A DNA stretch of 64,000 bases from CAZQRP01 sp964596125 (GTDB lineage: Bacteria > Chloroflexota > Dehalococcoidia > GIF9 > UBA5629). The translations under genes and the position numbers were made by a program. Each line of letters begins with the position of its first letter. Position 1 is the stretch's first letter. Under the pieces are notes generated by a model, which worked only from the letters and a program-made list of their open reading frames with translations, made no database searches and was not told the origin of the DNA. The stretch spans positions 185,291 to 249,290 of the forward strand of contig CAZQRP010000002.1 in the NCBI GenBank assembly GCA_964596125.1, written 5' to 3'. Positions 37,278-44,248 of the stretch are shown piece after piece.

Positions 37278-38084
37278 ATGGCAACATCAGCAAAGACAGC
37301 AATTATCGCAACCCGGCAAAAGATTCGGTTAACGATTCTTTTTTTCATGGTTATTACTTTTCCAATCCTGATGAACTATTTCTCAGTATTCCTGATCATT
37401 GAAGGATCATCTAAAGGTATCATGGTCTTCAGTTTCTTTTTCTGGACAATCTGGGTAGTGTTAGCTTTATTCTTTGGTAGAGCGGCTTGCGGTTGGCTAT
37501 GTCCTCTTGGAGCTTTCCAGGAGACCAAAGACCGGATGGCTCCTAAGAATCTAGCTAGCGTAAGACACTTAAAATGGGTAAAGTATGTGTTTGCCACAGT
37601 CTGGGTTGGAGCGATTGTATTTTTTGCTATCACTGCTGGAGGATACAAAACTATAAATCTTCTATACAACACAGAATCCGGGGTGTCAGTAAATACTACA
37701 CAGTCCTGGATTACATGGGGGATGATAGTACTAATTATCCTGCTGCCAACATTCTTGATTGGCAGGAGAGGATTCTGTCACTACTTTTGCCCCTGGGGTG
37801 TCTTGAACATAATCAGCACAAAAATAAAGAACTTCTTCGGCTGGTCTTCACTTCACCTAGAAGGTGCTAAGGATAAATGTAAACAGTGCCGCACCTGCTT
37901 GGCCAATTGTCCCATGAGTTTGTCTATTGGAGATATGATTCAATCAGGTTCCGTGAAGAACGACGAGTGTATCCTGTGTGGTACCTGCGTGGATAATTGC
38001 CCCAATGAAGCAATAAGGTACTCTTGGGGTAAGCCGCAAATATCAGGTTTGGAGGTAAAGAAGAAGAAAAGCCAATATGCCTAA
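37278..38084 (+). CDS. NapH/CcoG-like polytopic membrane ferredoxin
   Basis: 268 residues. Four membrane segments with two membrane-border CxxxCPxG motifs (CGWLCPLG and CHYFCPWG), then a C-terminal double [4Fe-4S] ferredoxin domain (CKQCRTCLANCP, CILCGTCVDNCP). Proteins of this build pass electrons between the quinone pool or an unknown donor and partners on one membrane face; related ones serve nitrate reductase, cytochrome oxidase assembly or organohalide respiration. No catalytic partner gene is next to it. Regulated by the operator at 37217 and the divergent HTH protein (inference). GAAATGGAG lies before ATG 37278. Confidence 0.85.
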   Translation: MATSAKTAIIATRQKIRLTILFFMVITFPILMNYFSVFLIIEGSSKGIMVFSFFFWTIWVVLALFFGRAACGWLCPLGAFQETKDRMAPKNLASVRHLKWVKYVFATVWVGAIVFFAITAGGYKTINLLYNTESGVSVNTTQSWITWGMIVLIILLPTFLIGRRGFCHYFCPWGVLNIISTKIKNFFGWSSLHLEGAKDKCKQCRTCLANCPMSLSIGDMIQSGSVKNDECILCGTCVDNCPNEAIRYSWGKPQISGLEVKKKKSQYA

Positions 38085-38257
38085 AGTTGAACTTGTATTA
38101 ACGGTTTTTGATCTAGTACTTGGTATTGCATATGTGATTTAGCTATATTGTGTACTATACCTGTAAAATAACTGTTATACTCCTTGGCATCGGATTATTT
38201 GCACTATCTGTTGCTAAACTGCAAAAGGCAAAAGATTACAGACTGATACAGACTTAG
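38077..38257 (+). pseudogene. Small two-helix membrane protein, probably frameshifted
   Basis: ATG 38077 overlaps the stop of the NapH-like gene and encodes MPKVELVLTVFDLVLGIAYVI before a TAG. Shifting by one base continues as YIVYYTCKITVILLGIGLFALSVAKLQ... to a stop at 38255. Together they would make a ~57-residue protein with two membrane helices, translationally coupled to its neighbour. Either a single-base frameshift has broken it or only the first short peptide is made. Confidence 0.35.
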
Positions 38258-38316
38258 ATAAAAGTCCTCACTCGTGTTTAAGGTAAAAAAAGACCATATT
38301 TTACGTTTGACCAAAT

Positions 38317-38775
38317 ATGAACTCTAAACTGGAAAGAATTGTAGCCAAAATGAATAGGAAAGTAGGTGTTCTACACAGGGGGATTGCCTGGATAGCCGAT
38401 ATCTTGTTCTTATCTATTTTCTTCTTCCCGATAACCTATTGGTATTCAGGGAAATGGGTCATGGGCCCTGAAGAGCATCTCTGGGGTATCAGTGACCCTA
38501 TTTGTCTTGTATTCCTGTTTATTATCTTTACTTATCTCATCCTCATGGAAGCCTACGTTGGTTGGACAGTAGGTAAGAGAATAATGGGGATGAGAGTTGT
38601 GGATGGCAATGGTAATAGAATTGGCTTATCTAAGTCAGCAACTAGAAACCTGCTAAGGCTCGTGGATGGTTTACCGGCATTTAATATCCTCGGCATTATT
38701 CTAATCGCCCGCTCCATTAGATTCAACATCTGCCCAATGAGGTGGATTTTCATATATCTAGACTCCCTGCCATAA
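38317..38775 (+). CDS. RDD-family membrane protein with replaced C-terminus
   Basis: 152 residues. RGIAWIADILFLSIFFF and AYVGWTVGKRIMGMRVVDGNG are RDD-domain hallmarks (Arg-Asp in the first helix; GxTxGKRxxGxRVV), and SATRNLLRLVDGLP follows as expected. RDD proteins are small membrane proteins, some acting as ion antiporters. After ILIARSIRF the usual GDxxAGT ending is missing. From about 38708 the DNA instead resembles the tRNA-Gly 3' tip and downstream flank, so the last ~20 residues appear to be read-through of foreign sequence. Probably a truncated gene. Confidence 0.7.
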   Translation: MNSKLERIVAKMNRKVGVLHRGIAWIADILFLSIFFFPITYWYSGKWVMGPEEHLWGISDPICLVFLFIIFTYLILMEAYVGWTVGKRIMGMRVVDGNGNRIGLSKSATRNLLRLVDGLPAFNILGIILIARSIRFNICPMRWIFIYLDSLP

Positions 38776-38840
38776 AAGCAGATTGCCAGATGTTTCAAGT
38801 TAATCCAATTAGAAAGCGAAAAGGCGACGACCTGCCTGCT
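38708..38840 (+). repeat. Diverged copy of tRNA-Gly 3' tip and downstream flank
   Basis: Starts with CCCGCTCCATT as in the tRNA end (32649) and stays alignable with 32649-32780 over about 130 bp at an estimated 65-70%. Shared blocks include GGATTT, CCCTGCCAT, AAAGCA and, at the far end, CGACxxCCTGCCT. It ends the RDD gene. Confidence 0.6.
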
Positions 38841-39081
38841 ATCAATAAAAATGGTTAAAATCACCCCTTAGTCCAGACTCACAGCATAACGGCTTATATG
38901 CTAGCCGGCTAGCTTCAGTTCGAACAATTTATTAAAGAATTGCTAAGCAAAACAATTAATATGGTTGACATTGCATGATATTATCGTTGTAATATATATC
39001 GTTTATTTTACGTTATTTATATTTAACGCCATATATTCTGACACAATCGAGAACCCACATCGGTGATAAGAGTAAATATTA

Positions 39082-39158
39082 TTGACAGGGCTTTCCGGGG
39101 GCTTGTCAAGGTAGTAAATAAATGCTATTATTAATATAGCGTGAAATTAACGCAATAT
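39082..39158 (+). promoter_or_regulatory. Promoter and operator of the paaX-like gene
   Basis: TTGTCA (39103-39108), 17 bp, TATTAT (39126-39131) form a good promoter. Directly downstream lies an 8-of-9 palindrome ATATAGCGT-N7-ACGCAATAT (39134-39158), suited to autoregulation. The upstream TTGACA (39082-39087) mirrors TGTCAA (39104-39109), a second inverted repeat covering the -35 box. The remainder of the 38776-39176 gap has no gene. Confidence 0.6.
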
Positions 39159-39176
39159 CAAATATAAGAAATACTG

Positions 39177-40031
39177 ATGCTTCGTCCTAGAGCAGCAATC
39201 CTAACCCTTTACGGTGATTACGTACGTTATAGAGGGGTCGAAATTGGAATCGGCAGCCTGATTAAACTGCTGGGTAATTTCGATCTTTCCGAGCAGTCTG
39301 TCAGGTCAGCCGTATCGAGGATGTGCCAGGCCGGTCTACTTAAAGTGAGGCGCAGTGGAGTGAGGAGTTATTATTCGCTAACGGAGGAAGGCCATAACTT
39401 ATTGACCAAAGGAACGCAGCGCATTTTTGTGCGAAAGAACAATCAATGGGACAGAAGTTGGAACATAGTTACCTACTCCGTACCTGAGCGAAGAAGAGAG
39501 GCGAGAGATCGCCTGCGCCTTGAGCTGAGCTGGATGGGGTACGGGCCCTTAAGCGAGGCTACTTGGATATCACCCTATGACCTGACTAAAGAAGTGGAAG
39601 ATTTAGCCAAGAGGCTTCAAATCAAGGGGAACATTCAAACGTTCCAGGCCAGGCATAAAGGTTCCACCGATCCCAAGAAGATAGTTTCCCGGTGTTGGGA
39701 TTTGAGTAGAATACATGAGCGGTATGCTAACTTCATAGCTAAATACCGTCCTAAGCTGGAGTATCATCTTAAACGCCTTCAAGCTGGTGAAAATGTTGAG
39801 CCCAGTGAATGTTTTGTAGAGAGATTTAACTTAATTCATGAATATCGCAAGCTCCCCTTCCTGGATCCTGATTTGCCCCAGGAGCTTTTACCAGAAAACT
39901 GGCTGCGTCCCAAGGCAGCTGCTCTATTTAATGAATACCACAATTCACTCACCGAGAAAGCCAATGAATACTTCGACTCAGTGGTCAAGAACTACCAACG
40001 CACAGGGAGGACCTTAAACAGAAGAGACTAA
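39177..40031 (+). CDS. PaaX-family transcriptional regulator
   Basis: 284 residues. The N-terminal winged helix reads MLRPRAAILTLYGDYVRYRG...GIGSLIKLLGNFDLSEQSVRSAVSRMCQAGLLKVRR, the PaaX signature, followed by the SYYSLTEEG wing and the central PaaX domain (SWMGYGPLSEATWISPYDL). PaaX proteins repress aromatic-acid catabolic genes and respond to phenylacetyl-CoA-type ligands, so a CoA ester of the benzoyl-CoA pathway is a likely inducer for the operon starting 158 bp later. The C-terminus differs from the duplicated tail at 48308 by a 2-nt indel: here it ends TLNRRD, whereas the other frame continues about 26 residues. The gene may therefore be slightly truncated. Confidence 0.88.
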   Translation: MLRPRAAILTLYGDYVRYRGVEIGIGSLIKLLGNFDLSEQSVRSAVSRMCQAGLLKVRRSGVRSYYSLTEEGHNLLTKGTQRIFVRKNNQWDRSWNIVTYSVPERRREARDRLRLELSWMGYGPLSEATWISPYDLTKEVEDLAKRLQIKGNIQTFQARHKGSTDPKKIVSRCWDLSRIHERYANFIAKYRPKLEYHLKRLQAGENVEPSECFVERFNLIHEYRKLPFLDPDLPQELLPENWLRPKAAALFNEYHNSLTEKANEYFDSVVKNYQRTGRTLNRRD

Positions 40032-40870
40032 ATGCACTGACGAAAGACCTCATAGAGGCGGGAATCCACTTCCGGTTTCCCTCCGGGAACGGGAGAAAAA
40101 CGGAGCGCTGACAAGAGTAGATAGAGTGTCATGTAGTTCTTAATTAGGAAGGATTACTGAGAGGCTAAGTTACCTGAGGGGATAAATAAATGAGATACGC
40201 AGAAACAGGGATTAACTTGGAAATTGATCTATCACGGGGAAACATTGAGAGGGTAGCAACCGACCCAAGATTAACTGAACTTCACCTGGGGGGACTGGGT
40301 ACTAACGCCAAGATATTATGGGATAGGGTTCCCCCTGAAATTGAACCCTTTTCTCCTGATAATCTCCTGATATTTAGCTCCGGTCTTTTAGGTGGCACAC
40401 CCGCTCCCGGCGCTAATCGTACCATCGTTTCTACCATTTCCCCTCAAACGCAGTTAATGGCTTATTCAATGATGGGAGGTTTTTGGGCACCGGAACTGAA
40501 ATTTGCCGGTTATGATAAGGTGATCATTCACGGCAAGTCCCCCAATCTGGTCTATTTGTGGATTCACAATGACAAAGTAGAAATTCGAGATGCCAGTCAT
40601 CTCCATGGGAAAGGCGCCCTTGAAACTCAAGTGCTTATTCGACAGGAGTTGAATGAGCCGAAAGCCCACGTCGCTGCTATCGGCCTGGCCGGTGAAAACA
40701 GGGTCTATTATGCTTCCATCGAGCAGGGCAGGTCCAGTGCCAGCCGGCTTGGAATAGGCGCCGTTATGGGAGACAAAGGATTAAAGGCGATAGCAGTCCG
40801 CGGAACAAAGGATGTCAATATCGCCCGACCGGTTGAATTTATAGAGCTCTGCAACGAAGTACTTAAATAT
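39966..40870 (+). repeat. Duplicated segment, copy 1 (paaX tail, leader, bamB 5' third)
   Basis: About 905 bp nearly identical to 48308-49210, including the whole 158-bp leader before bamB with its CCGGTTTCCC-TCC-GGGAAC hairpin near 40072. Identity drops after about codon 225 of bamB. Confidence 0.9.
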
Positions 40871-42325
40871 ATACAGTACCGCGCAGAAAATCCAATTAAA
40901 GGAGTACCGCCCATTTTAGCCGGGCTGGGGTCTCCGCAAGAGATGGCAATACATGATGAGGAGTGGCACACCACTAGTTTCACCTGGGGAAATGCCCGGG
41001 TGCGGAGAAAAGATTTTTGGAACGAAGAGGTCGAAAAGCAGTGGACGGAGGCTCAAGAAACTGCGCGGCAGCGGTTACTAAGCTGCTATAACTGTCCGAT
41101 GAAATGCGGGGCATTAATTGCCTACCCAGGAGTTTCAGAGTACATGATGAAATGCTACTCGAAACTTACCTATACAATGGCAGCTTTTTCAGACCTGGAT
41201 TTTGGTTTTAGAATCGCTCAGCGTGCTACGGAGTATGGAGTGGACGGATTCTCGACCCCGCAAGCTATGGCCTTCGCCCTTGAGCTTTATGAAGCCGGCA
41301 TTTTGACAGACAAGGACATGCCAGGATTCCCGACCGATAATGAGGAACGATTCTTCTGGTTACTTGACAGAATTGTTCGGAGAGAAGGGATTGGGGATGT
41401 TCTGGCTAATGGTGTGTACTGGGCAGCCCGTCAGATTGGCAAGGGGGCAGAGGAGTACGATCACAATACTATTAAGAAACATGAGCAGTTGCCTCTCAAG
41501 CTTGGAATGCTGAATCCTGTTTATTTCCTTATGTATGCTACCGGCGAGAAGATAAACATCACCCAGATTGAAGGGCAGTTCCCACAGGCGCCTTACGCTA
41601 CAATGGAGGAGAGAGAAGAGTTTGTAAAGGACTGGATCCAGGTTCCTGATGAAAAGTTTAAGCAATATTTTCTGGACTGGGATCCACGCGGAGAACGCTC
41701 AAATCCTTATTACCCGACTGTTCAAGCAACCTGTGAAATTGTTGACTGGATGGAGAAGATGCACTACCTTGATGACGCCCTCGGGATATGTGCCGGTCTG
41801 TCATCATTTCCCCTGAAGCCACCCTATCACATACACAATTATCCGGCTTTAATCTCATCAGCGACCGGGATCGATATCGATGAAGCTGGACTATGGCAAC
41901 TAGCTAGCAGGAATCGAACATTACTTAGATCTGTTAATATAAGAAGAGGGATGAGGAGAGCTGACGAGAAGCCGCCTGAAGACCATTGGAAGAGGAGGTT
42001 TCCCGAGCTTGAAGAACAGCTCTTAGATGAGTATTACAAATTTAAAGGGTGGAATAATCAGGGTATTCCTACTAAAGAGTACTTACATGAATTGGGTCTG
42101 GATTACGTAAGCGAAGAATTTGAACAGAGAGGGATTCTAAAAGAGAAGAAAATTAAGGCTACCGTCGAAAACGGAGTCCTCGAACTCAACGCTCCCAAAG
42201 ATAAAGAGGCTAAATCCGAGAAGATCGAGGCAAAAGCAAAACAGCTACAGGAAGAAAAGCCAAAGAAGAAAAGAACTGGAGCCAGGAAGCCTAAATCGAC
42301 TAAGAGGCCCAAGGAGAAAGGATAA
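40190..42325 (+). CDS. bamB: Class II benzoyl-CoA reductase catalytic subunit BamB-like (tungsten AOR family), copy 1
   Basis: 711 residues of the aldehyde:ferredoxin oxidoreductase family. The [4Fe-4S] ligands are Cys299, Cys302, Cys306 and Cys534 (CYNCPMKC; LGICAGL). E251-M-A-I-H255-D-E257-E-W-H260 and Cys322 (MMKCYSK) fall at the same residue numbers that I recall for the proton-relay residues and W-ligating Cys of Geobacter BamB, so it should reduce benzoyl-CoA or a close analogue to the cyclic diene. The operon order BamB-C-D-E-F supports this. The C-terminal ~60 residues extend beyond family length with a basic tail containing IKATVENGVLELNAPK, an Hsp20-like GVL motif. ATG follows GAGGGGATAAATA, identical to the second copy. 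Confidence 0.87.
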   Translation: MRYAETGINLEIDLSRGNIERVATDPRLTELHLGGLGTNAKILWDRVPPEIEPFSPDNLLIFSSGLLGGTPAPGANRTIVSTISPQTQLMAYSMMGGFWAPELKFAGYDKVIIHGKSPNLVYLWIHNDKVEIRDASHLHGKGALETQVLIRQELNEPKAHVAAIGLAGENRVYYASIEQGRSSASRLGIGAVMGDKGLKAIAVRGTKDVNIARPVEFIELCNEVLKYIQYRAENPIKGVPPILAGLGSPQEMAIHDEEWHTTSFTWGNARVRRKDFWNEEVEKQWTEAQETARQRLLSCYNCPMKCGALIAYPGVSEYMMKCYSKLTYTMAAFSDLDFGFRIAQRATEYGVDGFSTPQAMAFALELYEAGILTDKDMPGFPTDNEERFFWLLDRIVRREGIGDVLANGVYWAARQIGKGAEEYDHNTIKKHEQLPLKLGMLNPVYFLMYATGEKINITQIEGQFPQAPYATMEEREEFVKDWIQVPDEKFKQYFLDWDPRGERSNPYYPTVQATCEIVDWMEKMHYLDDALGICAGLSSFPLKPPYHIHNYPALISSATGIDIDEAGLWQLASRNRTLLRSVNIRRGMRRADEKPPEDHWKRRFPELEEQLLDEYYKFKGWNNQGIPTKEYLHELGLDYVSEEFEQRGILKEKKIKATVENGVLELNAPKDKEAKSEKIEAKAKQLQEEKPKKKRTGARKPKSTKRPKEKG

Positions 42326-42332
42326 CCGTACT

Positions 42333-42496
42333 CCAGAGCACCACTGGAAGAATAGATACCCTGAAAGTGAAGCTAACTTGACGAGTCGTGTAAATTTAAG
42401 GTATGGAATAATGAAGGTATTCTTACTAAAGATACCTTACACAAATTAGGCTTGGATTACGCTAGCAAAGACTTAGAACTAAGAGGGATTTTAAAA
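42333..42496 (+). pseudogene. Relic of a third bamB 3' end
   Basis: Frames here read PEHHWKNRYPESEAN, then after shifts WNNEGILTKDTLHKLGLDYASKDLELRGILK. These match the C-terminal PEDHWKRRFPE and LGLDYVSEDLEQRGI of both BamB proteins. In-frame stops and a frameshift break it. The end of the relic is in frame with bamC, giving a false N-terminal extension there. Confidence 0.8.
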
Positions 42497-43024
42497 ATGA
42501 AGAAAGTCAAGGTAATTAAGATCGATGTTGATAAATGCAATGGTTGCCGGGCATGTGAGGCAGTTTGCTCCGCCTTTCACGCTGAGCCAAAATACAGCAG
42601 CACTAATCCGGAGAGATCGCGGATTCGGGTGCTTTTTGATCCGCTAAAAGATATCTATGTTCCGGTAATGGCCGGTGACTATACTGAAGCCGAATGTAAT
42701 GGCAGATACACCTGCACGATTGATGGGAAGGAATACAGCGAGTGTGCCTTTTGCAGGTCTTCCTGCCCGGCCAGGGATCTTTTTAAAGAACCAGATTCCG
42801 GTCTCCCTCTAAAGTGTGATATGTGTGAAGAAGAACCGCCACTAGAAGAGCCCTTGTGTGTTCAGTGGTGCTTATCTGATGCCTTGACGTACGAAGAGAG
42901 GGAAGAGGAAGAGGAAGAAGAAGAAAAGCGGGAAGAGATGGAGATAGGATTAGAATCACTGGTAAATAAATATGGAATGGAGAAGCTCATAGATACCATT
43001 GCCCGGATGTCGAAGAAGAGTTGA
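42497..43024 (+). CDS. bamC: BamC-like ferredoxin-type electron-transfer subunit
   Basis: 175 residues. Cysteine groups CNGCRACEAVC (about 13-23), CAFCRSSCP (about 83), CDMC and CVQWC can carry three [4Fe-4S] clusters in the manner of DMSO-reductase/BamC-type beta subunits. After residue 140 comes a run of glutamates and a helical tail. Start placed at ATG 42497 with AGAGGG ahead. An in-frame ATG at 42452 would add 15 residues that are really the bamB relic. It should carry electrons to or from BamB. Confidence 0.83.
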   Translation: MKKVKVIKIDVDKCNGCRACEAVCSAFHAEPKYSSTNPERSRIRVLFDPLKDIYVPVMAGDYTEAECNGRYTCTIDGKEYSECAFCRSSCPARDLFKEPDSGLPLKCDMCEEEPPLEEPLCVQWCLSDALTYEEREEEEEEEEKREEMEIGLESLVNKYGMEKLIDTIARMSKKS

Positions 43025-43057
43025 AACATTAAGGCGAAAGAAGAGGTTTAAAAGATA

Positions 43058-44215
43058 GTGGAGACTATAGAACTAGCCCCCTTCAAAGACGTAATAGATG
43101 GCATAAAAGAGACTGGTGGGGAAGACCTCAGGTTATGCTATCAATGCGGACTATGTGAGACTGTCTGTCCCTGGAATCGGGTAAGAGATTTTCTTACTCG
43201 CAGCATTATCCATCAGTCACAATTAGGTATGGTTGATTTCGGATCAGAAGATTTGTGGCTGTGTGCTACCTGTGGCGCCTGTGTGAAGCGCTGCCCGCGT
43301 GGGGTGGGGATTATTGATATCATGAGGGCTATGCGCAGGCTGCTAGTGCCAGACGGTGTAGTTCCTGCTAGCATCCCTAACCTTCGGAGTGTAATGACAA
43401 GTATTGCCAGTGTAGGTAATCCCTGGCTACAAGAACCGGAGAACCGGGCAAATTGGGCTAAAGGCCTGGGGGTAAAGGAGTTCAGCGAGGAAACTGAGTT
43501 ACTATATTTCCCATGCTGCACTCCAGCCTTTGATCCACGAGCCCAAAAGGTAGCCCAGGCAACGAGCGAAATCCTTAACAAGCTTGGGGTAGACTTCGGG
43601 ATTCTGGGACCCAAAGAGAATTGCTGTGGTGAGAGTGTACGCAAGGCGGGCAATGAGGAATTATTCAAGCGCTTAGCCAGGGAAAACATCAAAACTTTTA
43701 TTGATAACGGGGTGAAGAAAATCCTTGTTTCTTCCCCTCATTGCTACCACACATTCAAGAACGAGTATCCAGAATTTAAGGCTAACTTCGAGGTAGTTCA
43801 TATCTCGCAATATTTACATGAGCTTATTAATGAGGGAAGGCTTGAGCCAACCAAGGAGTATGGGAAAAAAGTTACTTATCATGACCCATGTTACCTGGGG
43901 CGTCATAACGGGATATATGATGAACCTCGTCAAGTCTTGGAAAGTATTCCCGGCGTAGAGCTAGTTGAAATGGCCGATTCCAGAGAAAATGCCCTTTGTT
44001 GTGGTGGAGGTGGGGGAAGAATCTGGATGGAGACCAAAAAGGGAGAGAGGTTCGCTGATTTAAGAATACAACAGGCGCTCGAGGCCGGGGCAGACGTATT
44101 GGCTGTTTCCTGCCCTTATTGCATCATCATGTTTGAGGATAGCAGGTTAACCCTGAAGGATAGCGAAGTCATAGAGATTAAAGACATCACAGAAATTATC
44201 CAGGAAGTGATTTAG
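43058..44215 (+). CDS. bamD: BamD-like HdrBC/HdrD-type iron-sulfur subunit
   Basis: 385 residues. The N-terminal ferredoxin domain has CYQCGLCETVCP and CATCGACVKRCPRG (two [4Fe-4S]), followed by two CCG domains: FPCCTPAF...NCCGES...SSPHCYHT and HDPCYLGRHNG...LCCGGGGG...CPYC, which bind the non-cubane clusters of heterodisulfide-reductase type. GTG start at 43058 after AAGAGG. In class II benzoyl-CoA reductases this subunit links BamB/C to the HdrA-like BamE. It is related to the C-terminal half of the membrane protein at 50685. Confidence 0.85.
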   Translation: METIELAPFKDVIDGIKETGGEDLRLCYQCGLCETVCPWNRVRDFLTRSIIHQSQLGMVDFGSEDLWLCATCGACVKRCPRGVGIIDIMRAMRRLLVPDGVVPASIPNLRSVMTSIASVGNPWLQEPENRANWAKGLGVKEFSEETELLYFPCCTPAFDPRAQKVAQATSEILNKLGVDFGILGPKENCCGESVRKAGNEELFKRLARENIKTFIDNGVKKILVSSPHCYHTFKNEYPEFKANFEVVHISQYLHELINEGRLEPTKEYGKKVTYHDPCYLGRHNGIYDEPRQVLESIPGVELVEMADSRENALCCGGGGGRIWMETKKGERFADLRIQQALEAGADVLAVSCPYCIIMFEDSRLTLKDSEVIEIKDITEIIQEVI

Positions 44216-44248
44216 ATAAGCGAAGAAACCTGGTAAGGATGGTAGAAA

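Noticed and set aside
42452..42496. N-terminal 15-residue extension of BamC starting at ATG 42452
   Set aside because: These codons match the bamB C-terminus and are relic sequence; ATG 42497 has a ribosome site and family-like start.
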